From Ilumatobacteraceae bacterium (lineage in GTDB: Bacteria > Actinomycetota > Acidimicrobiia > Acidimicrobiales > Ilumatobacteraceae): 53,899 bases of DNA. The notes under the pieces are model-generated. The model did not search any database. It saw nothing but the letters and a program-made list of their open reading frames with translations, and was not told the origin of the DNA. This document shows positions 1-8,565 of this stretch, piece by piece (position 1 is the first letter of the stretch; each line of letters starts with the position of its first letter). Where the stretch lies: the NCBI GenBank assembly GCA_024643255.1, contig JAHENF010000015.1, positions 12,927 through 66,825 on the forward strand, in the 5' to 3' direction. The position numbers were made by a program, and so were the translations under genes.

Positions 1-567
1 GACACCGTCCCCGACACCGTCCCCGACGCTGCGACGAACACGAGCGAGGCGTCGGGTTCGACCGTCGACGAACCCGACGACGACAACCGGTCCGTCTCGA
101 TCGGATGGTGGATCGGCGGTGTGGTGGTCGCCGCCGCGGCCGCATACGGCATCGCCTACAGCCTTCGGCGTCGCACTGGCACCGAGGAGTGGGCGCGGCA
201 GGCATCCGTCGCCTGCGACATCGGTCGGGCGGCGTCACTCACGCTGATCGCGCAGCTCGACGAGCCGGTCTGGTCGCATCCGGCTCGATACGCCGAGCAG
301 CAGCAGCGCTTCAGCCGCCATCTGGCCGAACTGCACGGTTCGGTCCCCGACCATGACTTCCCCGAGCTCCTCGATGCAGTCACCGCCGCCGCCGGCCGGC
401 TGCACACCGCTGTCGAGGAACTCCCCGAGGGTGCGTCGATCTCCGTGGCCCGCTCCGAGGTCGAGCCGGCGATCGACGATCTGGCGATCGCGCTCGACGC
501 GCTCGAGCACGAAGCGTCGATCACCGTCTTCGGTGCCACGCTGCCCTCGAGCCGCACGACCGGTTGA
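1..567 (+). CDS. C-terminal part of a membrane-anchored protein of unknown function (5' truncated)
   Basis: The reading frame is open from the first base of the window to the TGA ending at 567, so the true start lies outside. The visible 188 residues begin with an acidic Asp/Thr/Pro-rich stretch containing a repeated DTVP unit. One hydrophobic segment follows at about 121-165 nt (WWIGGVVVAAAAAYGIAY), flanked by Arg residues. The rest is a soluble, mostly helical C-terminal domain without a motif I recognise. The likely topology is one membrane span with an intracellular tail. It converges with the antiporter gene, with only 10 bases between stop codons. No function is proposed. Confidence 0.7.
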   Translation, partial: DTVPDTVPDAATNTSEASGSTVDEPDDDNRSVSIGWWIGGVVVAAAAAYGIAYSLRRRTGTEEWARQASVACDIGRAASLTLIAQLDEPVWSHPARYAEQQQRFSRHLAELHGSVPDHDFPELLDAVTAAAGRLHTAVEELPEGASISVARSEVEPAIDDLAIALDALEHEASITVFGATLPSSRTTG

Positions 568-577
568 ACCTGGCGCG

Positions 578-1882
578 TCAGTCGGACGCGGAGCGGAGGT
601 GACGCGACCTCAACGGCACCCGGACATCGACCGTTGTGGGCGCATTCTCGGCGAGTGACTCGCGATCGGGGTGGGCCGCGACCACGTCCGCGTACTTGTT
701 GGAGCCCCACCACGCCGTCATGCCGTGTGCCAGCACGCTCAGCCCGACGGTGAACAGCGCCGCATCGGCGATCGTCGAGGCATGGTCGAGTCCACTGCCG
801 TCGATGATCTCGATGGTCAGGATGATCGTGGCCAGCCCTCGAGGGCCGAACCAGCCGATGTAGAGCACCGTCGATCGCCGCATGTCGCGCCCGAGGAGCG
901 AGACGGCGACGGAAAACAGACGGATCGCGGTGAGGCTGAGCACGGCGTACAGCGCGATCTGCCAGGTCACTGCTGCCAGCACCGGACCGAGGTAGATCCC
1001 GAGCACGAAGAAGCTGAGCATCGTGAGGAGATCACCGGTCGTCTCTGCGTACACGGCGAGCGACTCGTCGACCTCTGGCACCGCTCGATTCGTCCGACCG
1101 AACATCAATCCTGCAACCCAGGCGGCGATGAACCCGGACCCACCGAGAGGCACCGCAACGGCGTACGCCACGACGGCGAGCGCAAGCAGCCCGACCTGCA
1201 GTGCATACCGGTCGGCCCACCCGGAGGTGCGACCCCATCGGATCGCCCGCGCGCCGAGCGCTCCCACGAGTACTCCGACCACCACTGCGAGACCGACCTG
1301 CTGGATCAGTTCCGCAAGGAGGCGGCCGACCTGCCGCGACGTTTCAGCCGCACGTGCGGTCTCGAGGAAGACGAGGAACAGCGGAATGGTGATGCCGTCG
1401 TTGAGCCCGCTCTCGATGTTGAGCGACTGCCGGATCCGGGCGGGAACCCGCGGGTTCGACACCACTGCCTTGCCCAACGCGGCATCGGTCGGAGCGAGCA
1501 TCGCTCCGAGCACGGCGGCCTCCCACAGCTCGAGGTCGCCAAGTACGACAAGTGCGGCGACCCAGCCGAGCAGGATCGCCAGCGGCAATCCGATCCCCAG
1601 CAGCCGCGCTGGGATGACGTCATCGTGCCAACTCGATGCATTGATCGCGCTGGCATCGGTGAACAGCACCACGACCAGCGCACCCGTCAGCACGAGCGAG
1701 ACGAACTCGGGCTGGCCGAACAGTCCACTGAAGTCGACGAGGTCGAAGCCCTGCGGACCGACGGCCAGACCGACAGCGGTGAACGCCATCGTGCCAGTGA
1801 CGACGGATCGTCCGAGACGCTTCGAGACGACCGCGAACCCGGTGACGGCGACGGCGATGATCGCCGGGAGATATTCGGTCAC
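578..1882 (-). CDS. Cation:proton antiporter, CPA1/NhaP-like
   Basis: This 434-residue integral membrane protein has about 11-12 hydrophobic segments. It carries the CPA1 signature region: APTDAALGKAVV followed by PARIRQSLNIESGLNDG. The TD pair and the ND pair correspond to the ion-binding residues of NhaP-type Na+/H+ exchangers. It would exchange Na+ or K+ for protons across the cytoplasmic membrane in pH and ion homeostasis. The start is GTG at 1882; upstream sequence is G-rich but lacks a clear Shine-Dalgarno sequence. It lies 43 bases downstream of the SHOCT gene on the same strand and may share its transcript. Family assignment is strong, ion preference unknown. Confidence 0.88.
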   Translation of the reverse strand: MTEYLPAIIAVAVTGFAVVSKRLGRSVVTGTMAFTAVGLAVGPQGFDLVDFSGLFGQPEFVSLVLTGALVVVLFTDASAINASSWHDDVIPARLLGIGLPLAILLGWVAALVVLGDLELWEAAVLGAMLAPTDAALGKAVVSNPRVPARIRQSLNIESGLNDGITIPLFLVFLETARAAETSRQVGRLLAELIQQVGLAVVVGVLVGALGARAIRWGRTSGWADRYALQVGLLALAVVAYAVAVPLGGSGFIAAWVAGLMFGRTNRAVPEVDESLAVYAETTGDLLTMLSFFVLGIYLGPVLAAVTWQIALYAVLSLTAIRLFSVAVSLLGRDMRRSTVLYIGWFGPRGLATIILTIEIIDGSGLDHASTIADAALFTVGLSVLAHGMTAWWGSNKYADVVAAHPDRESLAENAPTTVDVRVPLRSRHLRSASD

Positions 1883-1925
1883 CGCCGCCCGACCAGGAAC
1901 TCGAGGTCGACGGCGATGACGTCGC

Positions 1926-2309
1926 TCACGCGAGCAGCTTGGCTTTGGCTGCCGCGAACTCCTCGTCGCTGAGCACGCCGGCGGCCTTGAGGTCGGCGAG
2001 CTTGCTCAGCTGCGCCATCAGGTCGTCGCCGGCGGGCGCGGCAGCCGGTGCCGCTGCGACAGGCGCAGCAGGGGGTGGCGGCGGTGCCTGCTGGGCCTGC
2101 ATCGCGTTCAGCTGTGCCTGCATGTCGGCCACCTGGGCCTGCGACTCGAAGGCGGCCTGCTGCGCTGCCTGCGCCTCGGCCGCCGACTGCTGCTTGGCCA
2201 TCTGCTTGCTCTGTGAGTGCCCGACCACCGCGCTGGCGGTGCCGGCGACGACGGCTGTGCGGGCCATCGTTCCGACGAGCCCCGGTCGTCCTCTGCGTCC
2301 TCGTGGCAT
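1926..2309 (-). CDS. Small SHOCT-domain protein
   Basis: This 127-residue protein has an Arg/Gly-rich N-terminus, a weakly hydrophobic segment (TAVVAGTASAVVGH), a Gln/Ala-rich coiled region and a Pro/Ala linker. It ends in a SHOCT module of about 30 residues (LSKLADLKAAGVLSDEEF then AAAKAKLLA). SHOCT modules are short C-terminal oligomerisation or interaction helices common in actinobacterial membrane proteins. The start ATG at 2309 has a good ribosome site (GAGGAG, 8 bases upstream). It sits between the DUF6325-like gene and the antiporter on one strand. The + strand gene at 2958 also ends in SHOCT. The exact role is unknown. Confidence 0.85.
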   Translation of the reverse strand: MPRGRRGRPGLVGTMARTAVVAGTASAVVGHSQSKQMAKQQSAAEAQAAQQAAFESQAQVADMQAQLNAMQAQQAPPPPPAAPVAAAPAAAPAGDDLMAQLSKLADLKAAGVLSDEEFAAAKAKLLA

Positions 2310-2363
2310 GTTGGTGTCTCCTCGTTCGTTGTTGTCGGTCGATGGGTTCGCGGGTGGTACGGG

Positions 2364-2801
2364 TCAGGATTCTTCGAGCTCGGCGAGCTCGGCGAGCAGT
2401 TCGTCGACCACGGCGCCCGGCACGCGGAAGTTGTTCGCCAGTACGCCACCGGAGTTGACGATCGCATCGCGCAGCGGGCGAGCCCAGGTGTGTTCGAACA
2501 CGAGGATTGCCTCGGAGCTGTTCGGCTCGAGGGTGGCGGCGAATTCCATGATGTCCTCGTCGGAGATCAACGACTCGAGCTGGTTCATCACGTTGGCGAG
2601 CGCCATGGCGTCAGCGTTGGCGCCCATCTCCTCGAACTCGGTGAACGTGACGTCGCCGTTCTCGTCCTTGCGCACGAGGATCCCGTCGACGATCGAGATC
2701 GTGTCGTTGTCGACGAGGCGCTCCAGCTCGGGGATGATCTCACCGGAGAACTGGTTCCCCGGGAAGTTGATGACGAGCACCTCGATGGGGGCGAGTGACA
2801 T
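2364..2801 (-). CDS. DUF6325-like protein
   Basis: This 145-residue soluble acidic protein begins with the pattern IEVLVINFPGNQFSGEI followed by a segment on expression of a 'DGILVRKDENGDV' type. I associate both with the DUF6325 family of uncharacterised actinobacterial proteins, often found beside SHOCT proteins. I chose the ATG at 2801 because CTGGAGAACAAC precedes it with GGAG at good spacing; longer in-frame starts have no such site. The C-terminal half contains an EHTWARPLRDAIVNSGG stretch. It heads a minus-strand run with the SHOCT protein and the antiporter. Function unknown; the family name is from memory. Confidence 0.78.
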   Translation of the reverse strand: MSLAPIEVLVINFPGNQFSGEIIPELERLVDNDTISIVDGILVRKDENGDVTFTEFEEMGANADAMALANVMNQLESLISDEDIMEFAATLEPNSSEAILVFEHTWARPLRDAIVNSGGVLANNFRVPGAVVDELLAELAELEES

Positions 2802-2910
2802 GTTGTTCTCCAGTGTGAGCTTGGCGTCAGTCGGGATGACCGATGAGATCGTACAACGTGAGTCGACGGTGGTTGATATCGATCGGCCGTTCGGACAAGA
2901 TGTGCTCGCT

Positions 2911-2928
2911 CGGAACATGGTTGTTCCG
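2911..2928. promoter_or_regulatory. Inverted repeat in divergent promoter region
   Basis: CGGAACA and TGTTCCG form a perfect 7-bp inverted repeat around TGGT. It lies in the 157-base divergent gap between the DUF6325-like gene (start 2801) and the SHOCT membrane protein (start 2958). It could be an operator for both directions or a 5' leader hairpin for the + strand gene. No regulator gene is adjacent. Confidence 0.4.
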
Positions 2929-2957
2929 ATGACACGACTGACAGAAAGGTCAGACAA

Positions 2958-3365
2958 TTGCTTTTCGCAGCTCAATTCGGCACCGGCCAGGTGCTCTGGT
3001 CCATCCTCTGGTTCTTCCTCTTCTTCGTGTGGATCATGCTGATCTTCACGATCTTCGGTGACATCATCCGCAGTCACGACATGGGCGGATGGGCCAAGGC
3101 CATCTGGTCGGTCTTCATCATCTTCCTGCCGTTCCTCGGCATCTTCACCTACCTCATCGTCCGCGGTGGCGGCATGGGCGAGCGCCAGCTCGCAGCCGCC
3201 AAGAAGCAGAACGAGGCCATGCAGGCCTACATCCAGTCCGCAGCGTCGTCCGGCAGCGCCACGAGCGCGGCCGACCAGCTGGCCAAGCTCGCCGATCTCC
3301 ACAGCAGTGGCAAGATCGACGATGCCGAGTACGCCACGGCGAAGGCGAAGGTCATCGGCTCCTGA
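2958..3365 (+). CDS. Two-span membrane protein with PLDc_N-like segment and C-terminal SHOCT domain
   Basis: This 135-residue protein has two strongly hydrophobic segments: ILWFFLFFVWIMLIFTIFG near residues 15-33 and AIWSVFIIFLPFLGIFTYLIV near 49-69. A cytoplasmic tail follows and ends in a SHOCT module (LAKLADLHSSGKIDDAEYATAKAKV). The hydrophobic arrangement resembles the PLDc_N/phospholipase-D nuclease N-terminal family of small membrane proteins. The start is TTG at 2958, with GAAAGG 7 bases upstream. A strong hairpin follows at 3399-3439. Its SHOCT tail resembles that of the divergent 1926-2309 gene, so the two may interact. Function unknown. Confidence 0.82.
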   Translation: MLFAAQFGTGQVLWSILWFFLFFVWIMLIFTIFGDIIRSHDMGGWAKAIWSVFIIFLPFLGIFTYLIVRGGGMGERQLAAAKKQNEAMQAYIQSAASSGSATSAADQLAKLADLHSSGKIDDAEYATAKAKVIGS

Positions 3366-3394
3366 GCCGACCCACGAACCTCGCACTCAGCACG

Positions 3395-5161
3395 TCATGA
3401 CGGCGTCACGTCCGGCTCTTCGCCGGACGTGACGCCGTCGTCGTTTTCCACCGTCGTCACGGGAGCGTGCCGCTCGAGCCAGAGCTCGCCGGCATCGATC
3501 GCCCGGTTGGTCGATTCGCCGATCACCTCGGTCGCCTCGAAGACATCGATGGCAGCGGCGACTCGGGGCGTGGCAGTTCGTTCGACCCTGGCCAGGAGCG
3601 GGCTCTGCACGCCGCTGAGGATCAGGTGACCACCCGCGCGGTCGATGCGTTCCACGTAGTCGGCGATCACCGCGGCAAAGGTGGCGCCCAGCGACATACG
3701 GCCCCGCAGACGCAGCACGACGACCGGCTGGGTCGCACCCGACGGGTCGGGCAGACGATTCTGGAGCGTCCGGGCGCCGGCGTAGAGCAGGCTGCCGTAT
3801 GCGTCGACGACGAGCACTTGACGATCGGGCGTGACCGGGGGCGCAGCGCGTTCCTCGAACGAACCGTCGTCACGGCGCCGGAGTTCGACCACGCGCAGAT
3901 CGGCAAGGCCCTGGTTGAGTTGGAGCAGCAACGACACGACGACACCCAGTCCGACCGCCGCGGCGATCGGCAGGAAGAGGGTCGCGGTGAAGGTGCTGAC
4001 GAGAGCGACCTGTGCATTGACCCCCGACCGCCAGACGACCAGGATCTGCGGAACTCGGATCGAACGCAGGGCGGCGTAGATGAGCACGGCGGCGAGGCAC
4101 GCCATCACGACCTCGCCGACGGCCCCGGAGAACGCCACGAGGATCACGAGCATCCAGACGCCGGAGAACACCGCTGCCCAGCGCGTGCGCGCGCCGGCGC
4201 TGGTGTTGAGCGCCGTCTGGCCGACCGAACCGCCGACGGGTTGCCCCTGGAACAAGCCCGCCGCGATGTTGCCGGCCCCCTGCGCGATGAAGTCACGACT
4301 CGGATCGGAGCGGGATCCGTCGAGGTTCGGCGACGATTCACTGACCCCCGACCCCTGGACGAGCACGATCGCGGCGACGGCGAGCGCCCCGGTGATGACC
4401 GAGAACGACAGATCACCGAACCGCGGAAGCTGCGGCAGTGGGACGCCCGTCGGGATGTCACCAACATCGTTGACCGTCGTCACGCCGGAGGTCCCGACGG
4501 CGAGCAGCACGAGGGTCGGCACGATCAACGCGAGGAGTGCGGCGTACGAACCGAACTTGGTCGGGCTCAACCAAGCGACGATCGCAAGCGCCCCCAACCC
4601 GAGCACGAGCGTCGGCAGATACCACTCCCCCGGGTTCAGCAGGACGTTGACCGCCCGTTCGATGGCGATGCTGCCCTCGCTGGGGCTTCCGGTGAGGTCG
4701 ACGAGCTGGCCGAGCACGATGTTGACGGCGACCCCGGTCAGGAAGCCGGTCATCACCGACTGCGAGACGAATCGCGTGTAGCGCCCGAGCCGGAAGATGC
4801 CGGCGAGCAGCATCGCCACACCGGCGACGATCGTCAGCAGGAACAGCGCCCCGGGCCGGTCGGCAGGCGCCATCCCCGCCAGCGCTGAGCCGGCGGCGAG
4901 CGCCGCCGCACTGGTGGTGGTGACGACCATCAGCTGCGTGCTGCTCGACAGCCCACCGACGAGTGGGCCGGCGAACGATGCGTAGAGGCCGTACACCGGG
5001 TTCACCCCCGCGAGCACGCTTGCCGCCATGCCGTCGGGCACGCTGCCGATCGCTCCGGGAATGCCCGCCACGACTTCGGTGCGCAGCTCCGCTGCATCGG
5101 CCGGCCTGATGCCGGTCCACCACGACTGCACCGGTCGAGTCACCGATGAAACACGGCTCAT
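3395..5161 (-). CDS. SulP-family anion (sulfate) transporter with C-terminal STAS domain
   Basis: This 588-residue transporter begins with the SulP signature region (VVAGIPGAIGSVPDGMAASV, then VNPVYGLYASFAGPLVGGL). It contains about 10-12 membrane segments up to residue 430. A soluble C-terminal part (about 445-560) has the alternating strand-helix pattern of a STAS domain (VLVVDAYGSLLYAGA, VVLRLRGRMSLGATF). SulP proteins move sulfate, bicarbonate or other anions, usually with Na+ or H+. It begins 11 bases after the stop of the HAD gene, so it is very likely the last gene of the sulfatase operon. That context argues for uptake of sulfate released by the sulfatase. Substrate is inferred. Confidence 0.87.
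   Translation of the reverse strand: MSRVSSVTRPVQSWWTGIRPADAAELRTEVVAGIPGAIGSVPDGMAASVLAGVNPVYGLYASFAGPLVGGLSSSTQLMVVTTTSAAALAAGSALAGMAPADRPGALFLLTIVAGVAMLLAGIFRLGRYTRFVSQSVMTGFLTGVAVNIVLGQLVDLTGSPSEGSIAIERAVNVLLNPGEWYLPTLVLGLGALAIVAWLSPTKFGSYAALLALIVPTLVLLAVGTSGVTTVNDVGDIPTGVPLPQLPRFGDLSFSVITGALAVAAIVLVQGSGVSESSPNLDGSRSDPSRDFIAQGAGNIAAGLFQGQPVGGSVGQTALNTSAGARTRWAAVFSGVWMLVILVAFSGAVGEVVMACLAAVLIYAALRSIRVPQILVVWRSGVNAQVALVSTFTATLFLPIAAAVGLGVVVSLLLQLNQGLADLRVVELRRRDDGSFEERAAPPVTPDRQVLVVDAYGSLLYAGARTLQNRLPDPSGATQPVVVLRLRGRMSLGATFAAVIADYVERIDRAGGHLILSGVQSPLLARVERTATPRVAAAIDVFEATEVIGESTNRAIDAGELWLERHAPVTTVENDDGVTSGEEPDVTPS
3399..3439. terminator. Perfect 18-bp hairpin between convergent genes
   Basis: Arms 3399-3416 (GACGGCGTCACGTCCGGC) and 3422-3439 are perfectly complementary around TCTTC, followed on the + strand by GTCGTTTTCC. 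The hairpin overlaps the last codons of the SulP gene and lies 34 bases after the stop of the gene ending at 3365. It can end transcription from the left; for SulP it would fold within the coding end. Confidence 0.75.
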
Positions 5162-5172
5162 GCCGGCGCCAT

Positions 5173-6069
5173 TCAGAACACCGTCGACCAGTCGTCGCGC
5201 ATGCTCGCGATCGTGATGCCGAGCCCCGCGGCCAGCTCCGTGAACGAACCGTCGGTCTCGAACGTCCCGGCCACGCCCTCGTATTCGTACTCCCGGTCGG
5301 CGTCATCGTGGTTCACGAGCAACGCCATCGTCGGACCGTCCGCCGCCAATGCGTACTCGAGCATTTCGGCGTCACCCGGCGAATTGCCGGCCGCGAAGAT
5401 CGGTCGGCGGCCGAGTTGCAGCTGGATGTTCGAGACCTTCGGGGCGCCCTCGTTGACCTCCCCGAACAACTGGGTCGTGCGCAGGAGTACCGGGCGACCA
5501 GCGTCATCGCGTGCGAACTCGTAGCCAACCAACGATCCGACCACGGCGTCCGGCGACACCGCGTAGAAGGGCCGGCTGATGGCACGGACGAATTCAGCTC
5601 CACCACCGGTGACGATGAACACGTCGAATTCATGGGATCGGAGCTCGTCGAGGAGTTCGAGCATCGGTCGATACCGCAGCTCGATATACGTGACCTGGCG
5701 GTCAGGATGTCGGCTGCGCTCGAAGAACGACGCCACCCGGGCGTCGAACTCATCCGGCCCGATGCCCGCGCACAATTCGAGCAGCGCGTCGGCGATTCGT
5801 TCCAGTCCGATCTCGGCCTGCGCGGCACTGTCGTGGTCGATCAGCGCCCGATACTCTTCACGCTCGGCGAGCGATGGATCGTCGCCGACGGCCCGGCGGA
5901 GTTCGTCGAGCATGAACAGCATCTGTGGATAGGCCGGCTTCTCACACCACAGGGTGCCGTCGTTGTCGAACACCGCGACACGGTCCTCGACCGGCAGTTC
6001 GTCGGCCGCGTCGATGAAGTCGAGCAGCGCGCTCCGCGTGCGTCCCTGGTTCCACGACGGCAGTCGCAT
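5173..6069 (-). CDS. HAD-superfamily phosphatase-like hydrolase (sulfatase operon)
   Basis: From the ATG at 6069 this is a 298-residue HAD hydrolase. Motif I is VFDNDGTLW (nucleophile Asp35, Asp37). Motif II is the IVTGGG segment. Motif IV is the GNSPGDAEML segment. It resembles the phosphoserine-phosphatase-like branch and probably removes phosphate from a small molecule in the cytoplasm; the substrate is unknown. In-frame starts at 6081 (ATG) and 6090 (TTG) are also possible and would overlap the preceding gene. I prefer 6069 because GGAG lies 6 bases upstream and the stop of the FGE gene is one base away (TGACATG), which suggests coupled translation. Confidence 0.85.
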   Translation of the reverse strand: MRLPSWNQGRTRSALLDFIDAADELPVEDRVAVFDNDGTLWCEKPAYPQMLFMLDELRRAVGDDPSLAEREEYRALIDHDSAAQAEIGLERIADALLELCAGIGPDEFDARVASFFERSRHPDRQVTYIELRYRPMLELLDELRSHEFDVFIVTGGGAEFVRAISRPFYAVSPDAVVGSLVGYEFARDDAGRPVLLRTTQLFGEVNEGAPKVSNIQLQLGRRPIFAAGNSPGDAEMLEYALAADGPTMALLVNHDDADREYEYEGVAGTFETDGSFTELAAGLGITIASMRDDWSTVF

Positions 6070-6070
6070 G

Positions 6071-7006
6071 TCACGCTCCATGATCTCCAACTTCCTCGAC
6101 TCGTTTGATGGTCCTGATGCCGATGTGGCTCATTCCGGTGTCGATCATCTGGGGGCGGCGGGCGGCGGGCCGATACCGCTGACAGTAGTTGTCGGCACAG
6201 AGGAACGAGCCGCCTTTGATCACCTTGCGGGGAACGCGGAACTGTGGTTGCTCGGGGTCGTAGCTCGACTCGATGCCGGGACCGCGCGGGTTGCTCGGGA
6301 CGCAGCAGGCCTTGTCGGCGTCGGCCTCGTGGTGCGTCGAGTACCAGTCCGTGGTCCACTCCCACACGTTGCCGGCCATGTCGTGGAGCCCGAACCCGTT
6401 CGGCGGGAACGACCCGACGGGCGCGGTGGCTGCGTACCCATCGGCCCGGGAGTTCCGCCAGGGAAAGTCGCCCTGCCAGAAGTTCGCCAGGTATCGACCG
6501 TCGGGGACGGCCTCGTCACCCCACGTGAACGCCCGGCCATCGCTGCCGCCGCGGGCCGCATACTCCCACTCGGCCTCGGTCGGCAGCTCCTCGCGGGCCC
6601 ACGCGGCGTAGGCCTCGGCATCCTCGAACGCGACATGCACGACCGGGTGATCGAGCCGCCCGTCGATCGAGCTGCGTCGGCCCTCGGGGTGCCGCCACGA
6701 TGCCCCTGGGGTCCACGTCCACCACTGACTGAGGTGGCGCAAGTCCACCGGGCCTTGTGTCATGGTGAACACGAGCGAACCGGGAACCAGGTTCTCCGCC
6801 GGCGCACCCGGGTAGTCGGCCGGATCGAGTGGACGTTCGGCGACGGTGGCGTACCCGGTCGAGTCGACGAACGCCGCGAACTGTTCGTTCGTGACGGTCG
6901 TCGGGCTGATCGAGAACGCGTCGACGCTCACCTGGTGTGCCGGCGCCTCCTCCGGATAGTGGTCGTCGGAGCCCATGCGGAACGTGCCCGCCGGGATCTC
7001 GATCAC
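6071..7006 (-). CDS. Formylglycine-generating enzyme (FGE-sulfatase family)
   Basis: This protein of about 311 residues begins IEIPAGTFRMGSDD and has the FGE-sulfatase fold pattern throughout: LPTEAEWEYAARGG, then FGLHDMAGNVWEWTTDWY, then KGGSFLCADNYC. The two cysteines Cys270 and Cys275 are spaced C-x4-C, as in the catalytic, copper-binding pair of true FGEs. So this should be an active enzyme that converts the Cys of C-x-P/A-x-R sulfatase motifs to formylglycine. The GTG start at 7006 overlaps the sulfatase stop as GTGA, a strong sign of coupled translation with its likely client. The HAD gene follows directly. Confidence 0.92.
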   Translation of the reverse strand: MIEIPAGTFRMGSDDHYPEEAPAHQVSVDAFSISPTTVTNEQFAAFVDSTGYATVAERPLDPADYPGAPAENLVPGSLVFTMTQGPVDLRHLSQWWTWTPGASWRHPEGRRSSIDGRLDHPVVHVAFEDAEAYAAWAREELPTEAEWEYAARGGSDGRAFTWGDEAVPDGRYLANFWQGDFPWRNSRADGYAATAPVGSFPPNGFGLHDMAGNVWEWTTDWYSTHHEADADKACCVPSNPRGPGIESSYDPEQPQFRVPRKVIKGGSFLCADNYCQRYRPAARRPQMIDTGMSHIGIRTIKRVEEVGDHGA

Positions 7007-8505
7007 GCGCTGCTGACCCCTGCCTGCAGCTTGGCGAGCACCCTCTCGATGTTGAAGCTGGCTGGTTCCTGGCGGGGTGGGAACTCGGCCAGCGTGCCGA
7101 GCATCCGCGCCACGTACGCCTGGGCGGGGATGAGCACCCAGGCCCGATCGAGCAGCCAGTCGTAGTAGGTGTTCGACGTGATGTCGGCACGCTCGTACGG
7201 GTCGGTGCGCAGGTTGAAGATCTTGGGGACACGCAGTTCGGTGTACGGCTCCGCCCACACCTGCAATGTGCCGGCCGCGCGCTGCTCGAGGAACACGACC
7301 TTCCAGTTGTCGTAGCGCAGCGCGGTGAGGTCGCCGTCGTCGGAGACGTAGAAGAAGTGTTGGCGCGGGCTTTCGTCGACCGCACCGGTGATGTAGTCGA
7401 GCTGGTCGTGGCCGTCGAGGTGCACCTTGAACGTCGTGCCGTTCAGGTCGCACCCTGCCGCGAGTTCGCTCTGGATGTCGGGATCACCGGCTGCAGCCAG
7501 CAGGGTGACGAACCAGTCGTTGTGGCTGACGATGCCGTTCAGTACCTCGCCGGCCGGGATCCGGCCGGGCCACCGGACCATCGCCGGGACGCGATACGCG
7601 CCTTCCCAGTTCGAGTTCTTCTCGTTGCGGAACGGGGTCATCCCGCCGTCGGGCCAGGTGTTCATGTGCGGCCCGTTGTCGGTCGAGTACATCACGATCG
7701 TGTCGTCGGCGAGGCCGTTGGCGTCGAGGTAGTCGAGGATCTGGCCGACGAGTTCGTCGTGGTCGCACATCACGTCGTGGTACTCGGACTGCCAGCGGCC
7801 CGCCTTGCCGCGGCTGCCGTCCTTGATGTGGGTGCGGAAGTGCATGTGGGTGGTGTTGAACCACACGAAGAACGGCGTGTCGTCGGACTTCGCATCGCTC
7901 ATGAAGCGCAGCGCCTCGGGGAGGATCTCCTCGTCGACGGTCTTCATCCGTTCCTTCGTCAGCGGCCCGGTGTCCTCCACGCGTTGGGTGCCGTCGCCGT
8001 TGGCCCACGAGTGGATCACACCGCGCGGGCCGAAGTTCTTGCGGAAGTTCGGGAACTCTTCCTCGCTCGGGTAGTCCGCCTGCTCGGGCTCCTCCTCGGC
8101 GTTGAGGTGATAGAGGTTTCCGAAGAATTCGTCGAAGCCGTGCATCGTCGGCAGGAACTCGTCCTTGTCACCGAGGTGGTTCTTGCCGAACTGGCCGGTG
8201 GCGTACCCCTGCGCCTTGAGCGCTGTGGCAATCGTCGGGTCCGGAGCCTGCAATCCGATGTCGGCACCTGGCATGCCGACCTTGCTGAGGCCGGTGCGGT
8301 ACGGGTTCTGACCGGTGATGAACGCCGCTCGACCCGCGGTGCAGCTCTGCTCGCCGTAGTAATCGGTGAATCGCACGCCCTCGGCTGCGATCCGATCGAT
8401 GTTGGGGGTGCGGTACCCCATCAGGCCGTCGCTGTAACAGCTGAGGTTGGAGATCCCGATGTCGTCTCCCCAGATGATCAGGATGTTGGGCTTGCCGTTC
8501 GGCAC
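7003..8505 (-). CDS. Type I arylsulfatase (CxAxR active-site motif)
   Basis: This 500-residue sulfatase of the alkaline-phosphatase-like superfamily has metal-binding Asp14-Asp15 in WGDDIG. The modification motif is CTAGR at Cys55-Arg59 (CxAxR form), with a downstream TDNGPH metal/active-site segment. Cys55 must become formylglycine for activity, which the overlapping FGE gene can supply. It hydrolyses sulfate esters; the organic substrate cannot be told from sequence. No signal peptide is visible, so it may act in the cytoplasm or be exported otherwise. The GTG start at 8505 has GAGGAGG 5 bases upstream. It heads the operon sulfatase-FGE-HAD-SulP. Confidence 0.94.
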   Translation of the reverse strand: MPNGKPNILIIWGDDIGISNLSCYSDGLMGYRTPNIDRIAAEGVRFTDYYGEQSCTAGRAAFITGQNPYRTGLSKVGMPGADIGLQAPDPTIATALKAQGYATGQFGKNHLGDKDEFLPTMHGFDEFFGNLYHLNAEEEPEQADYPSEEEFPNFRKNFGPRGVIHSWANGDGTQRVEDTGPLTKERMKTVDEEILPEALRFMSDAKSDDTPFFVWFNTTHMHFRTHIKDGSRGKAGRWQSEYHDVMCDHDELVGQILDYLDANGLADDTIVMYSTDNGPHMNTWPDGGMTPFRNEKNSNWEGAYRVPAMVRWPGRIPAGEVLNGIVSHNDWFVTLLAAAGDPDIQSELAAGCDLNGTTFKVHLDGHDQLDYITGAVDESPRQHFFYVSDDGDLTALRYDNWKVVFLEQRAAGTLQVWAEPYTELRVPKIFNLRTDPYERADITSNTYYDWLLDRAWVLIPAQAYVARMLGTLAEFPPRQEPASFNIERVLAKLQAGVSSA

Positions 8506-8565
8506 CGATGCCTCCTCGAAGTTGCGTGCGGAGTGACGAATCTACTCGCGGGCCCGAACCCGGCG

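Noticed and set aside
671-1972. Long open frame on the + strand opposite the antiporter
   Set aside because: It is rich in Arg, Asp, Glu and His in a pattern expected of an antisense reading of a GC-rich membrane protein and has no domain.
3467-4888. Long + strand frame opposite SulP
   Set aside because: It has highly charged, low-complexity sequence typical of an antisense shadow; SulP on the other strand has a clear family match.
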